From NCBI GenBank assembly GCA_016303035.1, contig JAEDML010000001.1, forward strand, positions 1 to 24,605: a stretch of DNA of 24,605 bases, in the 5' to 3' direction. Numbering within the stretch: position 1 is the first letter of the stretch; every line of letters begins with the position of its first letter. This document shows, in pieces, positions 1 to 8,012 of the stretch. Below the pieces are notes generated by a model. It ran no database searches, was not told the DNA's origin, and saw nothing but the letters and a program-made list of their open reading frames with translations. The position numbers and the translations under genes are program-made. Source of the DNA: Clostridiaceae bacterium. GTDB lineage: Bacteria > Bacillota > Clostridia > Oscillospirales > Acutalibacteraceae.

Positions 1-26
1 ATACTATTTTTGCTCGAAAAAGTCAA
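1..26 (-). promoter_or_regulatory. Candidate promoter for a gene off the left edge
   Basis: On the minus strand a -35-like TTGACT (26 to 21) is followed by exactly 17 bases and then TAT, the first half of a possible -10 cut by the window edge. It lies just past the uvrC stop and would drive a separate minus-strand gene to the left. I see no strong hairpin terminator between uvrC and this element. The adjacent bases 33-50 hold a short direct repeat of TGCAGAA. The call rests on one hexamer and half of another. Confidence 0.3.
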
Positions 27-62
27 TACAATGCAGAATTTTGCAGAAAAAGGCAGCTAAAA

Positions 63-1910
63 TCATTGCCCGTTTCCGTGATAATATTCGTAAACCGCCC
101 TGGCTGACGGCTCTGTCATACCGTTTATTCTGACCAGCTCTTCAAAAGAAGCCGCCCTGATTTTTTCGGTTGTTCCGAAGCTTTTAAGCAGCAGCTTTGC
201 CCGCGTTTTTCCTATACCCGGAATACTGTTAAGCTCGCTGTTAAGCATTTTGGAGGTTCTGCGCTGTTTGTGGTAGCCTATTGCAAAACGGTGTACCTCG
301 TCCTGTATCTTTGTAATAAGCGTATATGCGCTGCGGTTGGATTTTACGGCTATATCTCCGCCAAACGAAGCGACAGCGCGCGTACGGTGCTTTGAATCCT
401 TAACCATGCCGAACATCGGAACACCTATTTTATACTTTTCTATTATCGGCTGAACCGCCGACATCTGCCCCTTTCCGCCGTCTAACAGTATAAGGTCCGG
501 CAAAACCGAAAAATATTCATCCTCGCCCTTTTCATATTCGGAGAATCGGCGGTCGAGCACCTCCGCCATTGAGCGAAAATCGTCCTGACCCGAAAAGCTT
601 TTGATTTTAAATTTTTTATAAGCGGCTTTAAAGGGTCTTCCGTCCTTAAATACGACCATACCCGCTACATTTTCACTGCCTGCTGTGTTGGAAATATCGT
701 AAGCCTCGATATATCTCGGAGGGCTTGAAAGTCCCAAAAGACTTGCAAGCTCGTTAAGTGCCGACATTTCACGGCCGCTTCGCTCGGTTTTGGAGGAAAG
801 GTTATCCGCCGCGTTATTTAGGCACATATCAAGCAGCTTTCTCTGCTCACCCTGTTTCGGAAGTATAAAGGCAACGCCTTTGCCGCTCTTTTCGGTAAGC
901 CATTTTTCGGTAAGTTCAATTCCGTCAAACTCGCAGTCTATAACGATTCGCGGCGGAATATCGGTCTTATCTTCATAATACTGCTGTAAAAATTCCGAAT
1001 AAAAGCTCGATTTATCCGAAACACCGTCGATAAAATAATGCTTTTTATCGGTTAGTCTGCTGTTCCTGAAAATAAATATTTCAACACAGGCAAGCTCACC
1101 TATCAGCGCCGAGGCTATGACATCCTCCGATTTATACGATGCCATAACCACCTTTTGCCTTTGGTTGATTTTATTTATGGCATTTATTCGGTCGCGAAGA
1201 CGCGCCGCAAGCTCAAAATCAAGCCGCTCTGCGGCAGATTCCATCTGGCTGCGCAGTCTGTTAACGGTGTCGGCGTCGGCTCCGCCGTGCTTTATGAAAT
1301 CCCTCGCAGAGCTTACGGTTTGAAGATAATCGGCAAGCGGAATATTTCCTCTGCACGGAGCGTCGCAAAGCCCGATATGATAATTAAGGCAGGGCTTTGT
1401 TACCGAATCGAAATTGCGGGTGCAGTCGGGCAATTTAAAGATTTTACGCACCTCGTCAACCGTTTCCTTTACAATATATCCCGAATTGTAGGGACCTATA
1501 TATTCCCCGTTATTATCGGTCATCTTTGCGGTTTCAATGCGTTTCCATTTATCGTTTGTAATTTTTATATAATGATAACCCTTATCATCCTTTAAAAGGA
1601 TATTGTATTTAGGCTGGTTTTGCTTTATAAGCGAGTTCTCGAGAATAAGCGCCTCAAATTCACTGTCACAGATTATATATTCAAAATCTTCAACGCTTGC
1701 AACCATCCGCCTTACCTTTTCGGTATGTCCGCTGCCGCTTCCGAAATACTGTGTAACGCGGTTTTTAAGAGCTTTTGCCTTTCCGATATATATAATTTTT
1801 CCGTCCTTATTTTTCATTATATACACGCCCGGATTAAGCGGAAGACGGTTTGCCTTTTTCTTTAACTCAGCAAGCTTTTGAGGGTCGGCATAATTATTCA
1901 GGGAACTCAC
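63..1910 (-). CDS. uvrC: Excinuclease ABC subunit C (UvrC)
   Basis: UvrC makes the two incisions flanking a DNA lesion in nucleotide excision repair, after UvrA/UvrB load on the damage. At 615 aa it has normal family length and all parts are visible: the GIY-YIG nuclease (GVY at 28-30, YIG at 41-43), four cysteines at 163, 174, 182 and 186 fitting the known UvrC Fe-S site, a UVR domain around 215-250 that contacts UvrB, the RNase H-like nuclease (DISNTAG at 405-411, LLDGG near 475-479, H540), and tandem helix-hairpin-helix motifs at about 560-612. The gene stands alone, divergent from the lipoprotein gene. Its start is uncertain: the GTG at 1910 lies inside the ribosome binding site GGAGGTGA, so translation may begin downstream, for example at the CTG at 1901. 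Function is secure; the first few residues are not. Confidence 0.97.
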   Translation of the reverse strand: MSSLNNYADPQKLAELKKKANRLPLNPGVYIMKNKDGKIIYIGKAKALKNRVTQYFGSGSGHTEKVRRMVASVEDFEYIICDSEFEALILENSLIKQNQPKYNILLKDDKGYHYIKITNDKWKRIETAKMTDNNGEYIGPYNSGYIVKETVDEVRKIFKLPDCTRNFDSVTKPCLNYHIGLCDAPCRGNIPLADYLQTVSSARDFIKHGGADADTVNRLRSQMESAAERLDFELAARLRDRINAINKINQRQKVVMASYKSEDVIASALIGELACVEIFIFRNSRLTDKKHYFIDGVSDKSSFYSEFLQQYYEDKTDIPPRIVIDCEFDGIELTEKWLTEKSGKGVAFILPKQGEQRKLLDMCLNNAADNLSSKTERSGREMSALNELASLLGLSSPPRYIEAYDISNTAGSENVAGMVVFKDGRPFKAAYKKFKIKSFSGQDDFRSMAEVLDRRFSEYEKGEDEYFSVLPDLILLDGGKGQMSAVQPIIEKYKIGVPMFGMVKDSKHRTRAVASFGGDIAVKSNRSAYTLITKIQDEVHRFAIGYHKQRRTSKMLNSELNSIPGIGKTRAKLLLKSFGTTEKIRAASFEELVRINGMTEPSARAVYEYYHGNGQ

Positions 1911-1928
1911 CTCCGTAAGGATAAAAAA

Positions 1929-1956
1929 ATTACAAAATATGGTTGATTTTTGTCGA
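1929..1956 (-). promoter_or_regulatory. Candidate uvrC promoter
   Basis: Reading the minus strand, TCGACA (1956 to 1951), a 16-base spacer and TGTAAT (1934 to 1929) give five of six matches to each sigma-70 hexamer. Transcription would begin near 1921, leaving only a very short leader with the GGAGG before the uvrC start. It occupies the same DNA as the lipoprotein promoter candidate on the other strand. Confidence 0.45.
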
Positions 1957-1971
1957 AAACAGTATTATTAT
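1943..1971 (+). promoter_or_regulatory. Candidate promoter of the lipoprotein gene
   Basis: TTGATT (1943-1948), a 17-base spacer and TATTAT (1966-1971) form a plausible sigma-70 promoter. The start of transcription would fall near 1978, followed by the AGGGGG ribosome binding site at 1991-1996 region and the ATG at 2003. It overlaps the uvrC promoter candidate, so the two polymerases probably cannot bind together. Confidence 0.5.
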
Positions 1972-2002
1972 AAGATAAAATAATGTATTAAGGGGGTATA
2001 TT

Positions 2003-2392
2003 ATGGAAAAAATTGTATGTCTGTGTTTTTGTTTGATTGTCATACTCAGCGCCTGTTGCGGCTGTTCCGGAATGACTATTAAGGGCAGTACCGATACAAC
2101 ATCAGACGCGCCCGTAACCGTTAATATGCCCACCGATAACAGCGTAAACGGATACCGCACATACGGCAATACAACCCCTGACGGAATTACCGTTATAAAT
2201 TCCGGTGTGAGTGAAAATTCGGAGGATACCGATTACTGCGGTGAATATGTTGCAAATACCAACAGCAAAAAATTTCATAAATCGAGCTGCAGCAGCGCTA
2301 AAAAGATGAATGAAGAGAATAAATATATTTCAAACAGCCGCGAAGATATGATATCCCACGGATATGAGCCCTGCAAACGGTGTAACCCTTAA
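2003..2392 (+). CDS. Small lipoprotein with C-terminal Ada-like zinc-binding domain
   Basis: A 129-aa protein with a lipoprotein signal: charged start (MEK), hydrophobic stretch to residue 17, and lipobox LSAC with the modified cysteine at 18. The signal region is unusually rich in cysteine (6, 8, 10, 18, 19, 21). A Ser/Thr/Asn-rich linker runs to about residue 75. The end (about 82-129) resembles the Ada-type metal-binding domain: YVAN, then FHK-SSC (H92, C96) and a final PCKRC (C124, C127), where four Cys/His ligands are expected to hold zinc. This domain often ends secreted nucleases or DNA-uptake proteins, but no nuclease domain is present, so the function is unknown. The start is set by an AGGGGG site 7 bases upstream of the ATG. 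Maturation would need LspA, encoded in this window. The gene ends at a hairpin shared with the convergent transketolase gene. Confidence 0.85.
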   Translation: MEKIVCLCFCLIVILSACCGCSGMTIKGSTDTTSDAPVTVNMPTDNSVNGYRTYGNTTPDGITVINSGVSENSEDTDYCGEYVANTNSKKFHKSSCSSAKKMNEENKYISNSREDMISHGYEPCKRCNP

Positions 2393-2400
2393 ATATGATA

Positions 2401-2432
2401 AAGCCGCCGAGAGATACGGTCTTCGGCGGCTT
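2401..2432. terminator. Shared bidirectional terminator
   Basis: A perfect 10-bp stem (AAGCCGCCGA at 2401-2410 with its complement at 2423-2432) and a 12-base loop lie between two convergent genes. On the plus strand it is followed by a T-rich run (2433-2447), a good intrinsic terminator for the lipoprotein gene. On the minus strand it directly follows the transketolase C-subunit stop, but the trailing T tract is weaker. Confidence 0.85.
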
Positions 2433-2438
2433 ATGTTT

Positions 2439-3386
2439 TTATTTTTTAAGAGCGATAGCCTTTTTAACCTTTTCGACAATATTCGGCGCGCGCAGACCGA
2501 ACTCGTCAAGCAGCTTCGGCGCAGGACCGGAATGACCGAATACATCGTTAACGCCGAGTTTGACTACCGGAACGGGGTATTCCTCGCATACGGCTTCGCT
2601 TACCGCTCCGCCAAGTCCGCCGATAACCGAATGCTCCTCAGCCGTTACAATAGCGCCCGTTTCCTTTGCCGCCTTTATTACTATATCCTTATCAAGCGGT
2701 TTTATGGTGGCCATATTAATTACTCTTGCGCTGATTCCCTCGTTTTTAAGCATTTCATACGCTTCAAGCGCTTCATTTACCATAAGTCCGGTAGCGATTA
2801 TTGTGACATCGTTTCCGTGTCTTAACTCTACGCCTTTTCCAACCTCAAACTTATAATCCTCGTCAAAAATAACCGGAACTGCAAGTCTGCCGAAACGCAT
2901 ATAAACAGGTCCGTCAAGCTCAATAGCCGCTTCAACGGCTTTTTTAGCCTCGACTTCGTCGGCAGGATTTATTATTGTCATACCCGGGATAGTACGCATA
3001 AGCGCTATATCCTCACAGCACTGGTGCGTAGCGCCGTCCTCTCCGACCGAAATTCCCGCATGGGTAGCGCCGATAATAACATTAAGATGCGGATAACCTA
3101 TTGAATTGCGAACCTGCTCGAAAGCCCGTCCTGCGGCAAACATTGCAAAGGAGCTTACAATAACCTTTTTGCCGGTTGCGGCTATACCGGCGGCAATACC
3201 CATCATATTTTGCTCGGCAATACCGCAATCGTAAAACCTGTCCGGAAACTCCTTTTTAAACATACCGGTCTGTGTAGCCGCGGCAAGATCCGCGTCCATT
3301 ACAATAAAATCGTCTCTTTTTCTTCCGAGCTCTACAAGCGCCGTACCGTAACCGACGCGCGTGGCAACCTTTTTAATATCTGACAT
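2439..3386 (-). CDS. Transketolase, C-terminal subunit
   Basis: The second half of a split transketolase, 315 aa, holding the pyrimidine-binding and C-terminal domains. With its partner it moves two-carbon ketol units between sugar phosphates in the non-oxidative pentose phosphate pathway, using thiamine diphosphate. GIAEQN (55-60) carries the glutamate (E58) expected to activate the cofactor; GATHAGISVGEDG matches the substrate-side loop of the family, and the C-terminal domain begins near residue 190. A clear AAAGGAG precedes the ATG. The preceding gene (N-terminal subunit) ends 14 bp upstream, so the two are co-transcribed. It is the last gene of the long minus-strand run and is followed by the hairpin at 2401-2432. 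A DXS- or dihydroxyacetone-synthase-like activity is less likely given the two-subunit arrangement. Confidence 0.95.
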   Translation of the reverse strand: MSDIKKVATRVGYGTALVELGRKRDDFIVMDADLAAATQTGMFKKEFPDRFYDCGIAEQNMMGIAAGIAATGKKVIVSSFAMFAAGRAFEQVRNSIGYPHLNVIIGATHAGISVGEDGATHQCCEDIALMRTIPGMTIINPADEVEAKKAVEAAIELDGPVYMRFGRLAVPVIFDEDYKFEVGKGVELRHGNDVTIIATGLMVNEALEAYEMLKNEGISARVINMATIKPLDKDIVIKAAKETGAIVTAEEHSVIGGLGGAVSEAVCEEYPVPVVKLGVNDVFGHSGPAPKLLDEFGLRAPNIVEKVKKAIALKK

Positions 3387-3400
3387 TACCGAATTCTCCT

Positions 3401-4237
3401 TTACTGCAACGCTTTAAGCGCGGCGTTAAGCTCGCTTACAGCCTGTTCATACAATTCATCGTTAGGCGCGGCGCCGTGCCAGTTTACTGCGTTTTCCATA
3501 TAGGAAACACCCTTGCCCTTGACCGTATTGGCAATAATTGCAACCGGCTTGTCCACCGTTTCGGCTTCCTTTAAGGCCGCTTCTATCTGCTCAAAATCGT
3601 GACCGTCGATAACTATGGTGTGCCAATTAAAGGCTTCAAACTTTTTATCTATCGGCATTGCTGAATTTACCTCTTCAATAGTGCCGTCTATCTGAAGATT
3701 ATTATAGTCGACAAACGCTGTGAGATTTGAAAGTTTTTTATTGCCTGCAAACATTGCGGCTTCCCAAACCTGACCTTCCTCGATTTCTCCGTCACCGAGA
3801 ACGGTATAAACATTGAAGCCGTTTCCGAAATGCTTTGATGAAAGCGCCATTCCTACCGCCGCCGAAATGCCCTGACCGAGCGAGCCTGAGGACATATCAA
3901 CGCCCGGTATATGCTTCATATCAGGGTGACCCTGAAGTATGGAGCCGATGTTTCTGAGCTTATTAAGCTCGGAAACATCGAAATATCCGCGGTTGGCAAG
4001 CACCGAGTAAAGCGCCGGCGCGGCGTGCCCTTTGGAAAGTACAAATCTGTCCCTGTTTTCCGCCTTAGGATTTTTGGGGTCTATATTCATATGCTTAAAA
4101 TACAGATATGTTAAAATATCGGCACAGGAAAGCGAACCGCCGGGGTGCCCTGATTTTGCGCTGTGTACCCCCTCTATTATTCCGATTCTGACCTTGCAGG
4201 CAGTTTTTTCAAGCTCTCTTTTTTCTGCTGCGTCCAT
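3401..4237 (-). CDS. Transketolase, N-terminal subunit
   Basis: The thiamine-diphosphate-binding half of a split transketolase (278 aa). Visible landmarks are SGHPGG (29-34), SKGHAAPALY (68-77), and the cofactor motif starting GDGEIEEG (148-155) and ending with paired asparagines near 179-180 (about 30 residues between GDG and NN, as the family requires). KGKGVSYME (240-248) is a further conserved signature. The gene begins 4 bp after the stop of the HAD phosphatase, with an AGAAAGGG site overlapping the end of that gene, so translation is likely coupled. Its C-terminal partner follows directly. Split transketolases are common in Clostridia and archaea; here they sit at the tail of a division and repair cluster rather than with other sugar genes. 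Confidence 0.95.
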   Translation of the reverse strand: MDAAEKRELEKTACKVRIGIIEGVHSAKSGHPGGSLSCADILTYLYFKHMNIDPKNPKAENRDRFVLSKGHAAPALYSVLANRGYFDVSELNKLRNIGSILQGHPDMKHIPGVDMSSGSLGQGISAAVGMALSSKHFGNGFNVYTVLGDGEIEEGQVWEAAMFAGNKKLSNLTAFVDYNNLQIDGTIEEVNSAMPIDKKFEAFNWHTIVIDGHDFEQIEAALKEAETVDKPVAIIANTVKGKGVSYMENAVNWHGAAPNDELYEQAVSELNAALKALQ

Positions 4238-4241
4238 CTTA

Positions 4242-5075
4242 TCAACCCTTTCTGATTTTTGTCAAATAATCTATAAAATCGGCTACGGCGCCGTCCCTGC
4301 AGGTACCGGCGATAAAATCGGCATATGCCTTTATATCGTCGGGAGATTCTGACGGTACAGCGCTTATATCCGCTTTTTTTATCATTTCAAGGTCGTTGTA
4401 ATAGTCGCCTATTGCAAAAAAACCGCCCTTTTTAATTTTTTGTATTTTGCAAAGCTCTAACAGTCCCGAAGCCTTGTTTATTCCCACGGGTGTCTGCTCG
4501 TAATAATTTCGCTTTCTGCCGTAAAGGGTGGCTGAGGTATCTACAAAATCCGAGTGTGTTTTACATGCGGAAATTATCTCCTTTGTTTTTAAACGGCTCT
4601 TTTCTTCGGAAAAAAGATATAAAACCTTATTCCAATTATATCGGCATGCTTCTTCAAAGCTGACAACTTGTGAAGACAGTTCCTCGTAACGCTGGTGGTC
4701 GTCGGTTTCCGCGGTCTGCCTTAAAACAAGGACATCGCTTCCGCTGTGAATTTCAATGCCTACCTCCGGCAGGTAATTAAAAACGGTTTCGGCAATACGG
4801 TAATCCGCTTTGTCTATGCATTTTTCGCTTAGAATCTTTTGCCTCTCAAAATCATAAATCATACAGCCGTTTGCCACGACCGACGGAGATACCGATTTAA
4901 GCGCGCGAAGAACAGTGCTCACCGCGCCGACCGTTCTGCCGGTTGCAAGTGAAAAAAATCCGCCCTCGCTCATAAAAAAATCTATCTTCTCAACATTACG
5001 CGGATTTATATAACCGTTAATCAAAAGTGTACCGTCAATATCGCAGGCGAGAATACATCCGTCAAACAATCCCAT
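4242..5075 (-). CDS. HAD-superfamily (Cof-type) phosphatase
   Basis: A 277-aa hydrolase of the haloacid dehalogenase superfamily, Cof/type IIB group, which removes phosphate from small metabolites such as sugar phosphates or flavins. Motif I is ACDIDGT with the nucleophile D12 and acid/base D14; motif II is LATGRT; a lysine for motif III lies in the C-terminal third; motif IV is AIGDYYNDLEM, giving the magnesium-binding aspartates. A longer frame opens upstream to 5189 but lies inside the pseudouridine synthase gene and adds a sequence unlike the family, so I start at the ATG at 5075. That ATG overlaps the upstream stop (TAATG), with AAAGGA 12 bases before it; an ATG at 5087 is a weaker alternative. 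The substrate cannot be predicted. Proximity to transketolase hints at sugar phosphates, but that is inference. Confidence 0.88.
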   Translation of the reverse strand: MGLFDGCILACDIDGTLLINGYINPRNVEKIDFFMSEGGFFSLATGRTVGAVSTVLRALKSVSPSVVANGCMIYDFERQKILSEKCIDKADYRIAETVFNYLPEVGIEIHSGSDVLVLRQTAETDDHQRYEELSSQVVSFEEACRYNWNKVLYLFSEEKSRLKTKEIISACKTHSDFVDTSATLYGRKRNYYEQTPVGINKASGLLELCKIQKIKKGGFFAIGDYYNDLEMIKKADISAVPSESPDDIKAYADFIAGTCRDGAVADFIDYLTKIRKG

Positions 5076-5983
5076 TATTTTCTGCATTCCTTTAAAAATT
5101 CGGTAAAGTATTCGGGAAGCGGTGAAGAAAACTCCATATACTCCCCCGTAGTCGGATGTATAAATCCGATTTTGCGTGCGTGAAGGCACTGTCCGTTAAG
5201 CGATTTTATAACCTTTTTAGGTCCGTAAACATCATCGCCCGCCACAGGGTGCCCGATATATGCCATGTGTACCCTTATTTGGTGGGTTCGTCCCGTTTCA
5301 AGCCGCAGCCGTACATGGGTAAAGCCGTTAAGTCTTTCAAGCACCTCATAGTGCGTAACGGCGTTTTTTGCATTTTTATCGGTCACCGCCATTTGCTTGC
5401 GCTTTACGGGGTGTCTCCCGATAGGGGCGTTCACCGTACCGCTCTCGCATTTAATATTGCCGTAAACCACCGCTTCATACTCGCGCGTAAAGGAATGTTC
5501 CTTGATTTGCTCTGCGAGCTTTTTGTGAGCGTTATCATTTTTTGCGACAATAAGCAATCCGCTTGTGTTTTTGTCTATACGGTGGATAATGCCGGGTCTC
5601 ATAACACCGTTTATACCCGAAAGCGAATCTCCGCAATGCCACATAAGCGCGTTTACCAGCGTTCCGCTGTAATTGCCTGCCGCCGGATGTACAACCATAC
5701 CCTTAGGCTTGTTGACAACCAACAATTCGCCGTCCTCATAGACTATATCAAGCGGAATATTCTCCGCCGCGGCGGTGTATGCCGTAGGCTTTGGAATACT
5801 TATACAAACATTGTCGCCCGTTTTAAGCCTTGTTTTTTTATCGGCAGTATTACCGTTTACGGTTACAAAACCCTGTTCAATAAGTGACGCCGCACGCGAC
5901 CTCGTCACATCTGCGGCGGCAGCTACGAATACATCCAGTCTCTGCCTTATGCCCTCGGTAAATACACAGTTAAACTCAAGCAT
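5075..5983 (-). CDS. RluA/RluD-family pseudouridine synthase
   Basis: It converts specific uridines of ribosomal RNA (23S for RluD-type enzymes) to pseudouridine. At 302 aa it has an N-terminal S4 RNA-binding domain (about 13-75, with VTRSRAASLIEQG) and the catalytic domain from about 80. The active-site motif HRIDKNTSG (134-142) holds the catalytic aspartate D137, and NKPKGMVVHP (91-100) is the preceding signature. The gene sits directly after lspA and overlaps its end by 8 bp, the same order as lspA–ylyB in Bacillus. It ends in TAATG shared with the HAD gene. Target specificity within the RluA/RluC/RluD family cannot be told from sequence alone. Confidence 0.95.
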   Translation of the reverse strand: MLEFNCVFTEGIRQRLDVFVAAAADVTRSRAASLIEQGFVTVNGNTADKKTRLKTGDNVCISIPKPTAYTAAAENIPLDIVYEDGELLVVNKPKGMVVHPAAGNYSGTLVNALMWHCGDSLSGINGVMRPGIIHRIDKNTSGLLIVAKNDNAHKKLAEQIKEHSFTREYEAVVYGNIKCESGTVNAPIGRHPVKRKQMAVTDKNAKNAVTHYEVLERLNGFTHVRLRLETGRTHQIRVHMAYIGHPVAGDDVYGPKKVIKSLNGQCLHARKIGFIHPTTGEYMEFSSPLPEYFTEFLKECRK

Positions 5984-6488
5984 TATCGCTGTTTTCGGCG
6001 GCGGAGATATGCTTTTTGCGGCGCCTGTCGTTCACCGTTTCAATAATGAAATACAGTATTAAAAGCCCTGCGCCGACGACAATTGCACAATCGGCAATGT
6101 TGAAAACCGGAAAATTAGGCATAAATGTAAAATGCAGAAAATCTATTACATTGCCGTCTCGGAAAATTCTGTCGATAAGATTGCCGATACCGCCGAACAT
6201 AACAAGGGTCACAGCCCAAAACATAAGCTTGTTTTTTAAACCTACCTTTAAAAGCATGGCGATACAGACAAGCATAATTACAATCGTAACCGAAAGCAGA
6301 ACCCAGGTGTAACCGCTGAGCATTCCCCATGCTCCGCCCCTGTTATGAATATAGGTTATATCAATAAAACCTTTTAAAAAGTCATGTGATTCTGCAAGTG
6401 TGTAGTTTGCGGCAATATACGCCTTGGTATACTGGTCTGCGCAGAGAACCGCTATGCCGCATACAACGGCAAGAATGTAAGAAATCAA
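5976..6488 (-). CDS. lspA: Lipoprotein signal peptidase (LspA)
   Basis: The membrane aspartyl protease that removes the signal peptide from prolipoproteins after lipid attachment. At 170 aa it is of normal length, with four hydrophobic membrane segments (about 3-18, 62-82, 88-103 and 133-150). The two catalytic aspartates are in GNLIDRI (D106) and FNIADC (D133), and the conserved NRGGAWG (49-55) is present. The C-terminal tail is basic and then acidic, facing the cytoplasm. It starts 12 bp after the divIVA stop. The lipoprotein encoded at 2003-2392 would be one of its substrates. Confidence 0.97.
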   Translation of the reverse strand: MISYILAVVCGIAVLCADQYTKAYIAANYTLAESHDFLKGFIDITYIHNRGGAWGMLSGYTWVLLSVTIVIMLVCIAMLLKVGLKNKLMFWAVTLVMFGGIGNLIDRIFRDGNVIDFLHFTFMPNFPVFNIADCAIVVGAGLLILYFIIETVNDRRRKKHISAAENSDNA

Positions 6489-6500
6489 GCGAAATCCTCC

Positions 6501-7265
6501 TTAAATCGGCTCGGTCGTATCGGCAACCATAAAGCCTGTTTCGGGTTCCTTGTTTTCGTAAGAATCTGTATCGTTCTGCAAATTATCGGCAAGAGTATCG
6601 GTATTTACACCGTCGGCCTTTTTTATAAAAGCGTTTATATCCGGCTCCTTGTCAAACGCTTCGGTAATAAGTCCCGATATATGCTTTGGATCCATAGGAA
6701 CGCTGTCGGGCAGTTTTTGAAGCATTTCAAGATGTTCCTTATAGGTTTTGGTTATATCCGCCTTAAAAGCGGCAACCTCCATTTTAAGCCTGTCAAAAAG
6801 CGCCTGCTGTCTTGCAACGCTGTCCTCTGTTGCCGCGGCTATACTGTCGGTCTTTGCCTTGGCAATCTTTATTTTCTCGTCAAGCTCTTTTTGGAGATTC
6901 GATTTACGCTCGCCCGCCTTGATTTCAAAGGCTGTGGCAAGCTCCTTTTCCTGCGCCGTGATTACGGCAATGCTCGACTCCGCCTTTTTCACTATATCGG
7001 CGCTCTTCTCCTTTGCCTCGTCGACAATCTGGTCGGCAAGCTTCTGGGCGCTTAACAAAACATTTTGAATACTGTTCTGCGAACCCTTATAACTCTCAAT
7101 TTCAGAATTAAGAGAGTCAATTTTCCCCTGCAATTCCTTTACGGTGCGTTCAAACTGGAGATAATCCGCCTCGATTTTATCGAGCAGAACATCTACCTCC
7201 TCCTGCTTGTAACCGCCCATGGATTTTGAAAATTTTACATTTCTGATATCTGAAGCGCTTAACAT
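6501..7265 (-). CDS. divIVA: DivIVA-family cell-division/pole-organising protein
   Basis: DivIVA binds curved membrane at the septum and poles and recruits partners for division and wall growth. This 254-aa protein has the N-terminal membrane-targeting domain (about 1-60, with FSKSMGGYKQEEV at 12-24), then long coiled-coil stretches rich in Ala, Glu, Lys (about 35-185), and a variable acidic tail (about 200-254) with no recognisable domain. It follows ylmH by 12 bp and precedes lspA by 12 bp; the sepF–ylmH–divIVA order is the classic Firmicute ylm cluster downstream of the division genes. An AGGAGG-like site (AGGAGGAATT) sits before the ATG at 7265. Confidence 0.93.
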   Translation of the reverse strand: MLSASDIRNVKFSKSMGGYKQEEVDVLLDKIEADYLQFERTVKELQGKIDSLNSEIESYKGSQNSIQNVLLSAQKLADQIVDEAKEKSADIVKKAESSIAVITAQEKELATAFEIKAGERKSNLQKELDEKIKIAKAKTDSIAAATEDSVARQQALFDRLKMEVAAFKADITKTYKEHLEMLQKLPDSVPMDPKHISGLITEAFDKEPDINAFIKKADGVNTDTLADNLQNDTDSYENKEPETGFMVADTTEPI

Positions 7266-7277
7266 AGGTAATTCCTC

Positions 7278-8012
7278 CTATATGTATTTTTTGAAATTTA
7301 TAATAACTCTGCCCTTTCTTGTGTGTTCGGAAACAGCGTCAATTATATATTTTCCCCTGCCTCTGACGGTAATTTTATCCCCGTCCGATATACATTTGGT
7401 TAGTTTATTACAGCAAAGCGAGTTTACAAAGACAAGATCATTTTCTATCAGCTCTGCCGCGCGGGAACGCGAAACTCCCGTAAGCGCCGCCACAGCGCAG
7501 TCAAGCCGCAAAGACGCCGCGGTTACAGTAAAATCCGCAAGTGTACCCCTGCTCGGCAAAGGTTCCGAAAAACCCTCCGTTACGGTTACGCCGACCTTGC
7601 CTATTTTGGTTATCTGTTCGGTAATATACCGCAATACATCCTCGGTGACAAAGACAACCGCCCTGCCGTCCTCAACAAGAATATCGCCTACCGATTCACG
7701 CGTTATTCCGAGTGCCATGAGCGAGCCTAAAAAATCCCTGTGCGAAAGCTTATCGCTCACCCTGTAGCGGAAGGTTAGCGGCACAATAGGAAAATCGGGA
7801 TTATCGCACCAATCTGGCAGGCAGGCAAGAAACTGCCGCTCGGCGCCGCCATATCCGCCGTAAAACAAATATTTAGCGCACTGCTTTTTTAGGATAGAAT
7901 CGGCAATCGCGGCCTCCTGCGGAGTTAGAAAGCCTAAAAACTTAGGCGCTTTATTGCGCGCACTATGGCAGACCGCGTCATCTACTCTCGCCGTAAAAAA
8001 TTCGGAATCCAT
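7278..8012 (-). CDS. ylmH: YlmH-family S4-domain RNA-binding protein
   Basis: A 244-aa member of the YlmH family, associated with ribosomes or tRNA quality control in Firmicutes (in Bacillus, YlmH can bind stalled 50S subunits). The N-terminal part (about 10-170) has the family's hallmarks, including YGGYGGAERQFL and a RESVGDIL segment, and the C-terminal part (about 170-240) is an S4 RNA-binding domain with VSRSRAAELIENDLVFVN. The ATG overlaps the sepF stop in a TAATG junction, implying translational coupling. YlmG, usually encoded between sepF and ylmH, is missing here. Confidence 0.93.
   Translation of the reverse strand: MDSEFFTARVDDAVCHSARNKAPKFLGFLTPQEAAIADSILKKQCAKYLFYGGYGGAERQFLACLPDWCDNPDFPIVPLTFRYRVSDKLSHRDFLGSLMALGITRESVGDILVEDGRAVVFVTEDVLRYITEQITKIGKVGVTVTEGFSEPLPSRGTLADFTVTAASLRLDCAVAALTGVSRSRAAELIENDLVFVNSLCCNKLTKCISDGDKITVRGRGKYIIDAVSEHTRKGRVIINFKKYI

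Noticed and set aside
1930..2169. Small minus-strand frame opposite the lipoprotein start
   Set aside because: Antisense to the better-supported lipoprotein gene, with its lipobox and ribosome site; no start signals of its own.
4242..5189. Long 315-codon form of the HAD phosphatase
   Set aside because: The extra 38 residues overlap the pseudouridine synthase gene and are unlike HAD proteins; the TAATG start at 5075 fits the operon.
5156..5887. 243-codon plus-strand open frame opposite the pseudouridine synthase
   Set aside because: It lies wholly antisense to a well-supported gene, has no ribosome site and its translation shows no recognisable domain; it reflects codon bias of the real gene.
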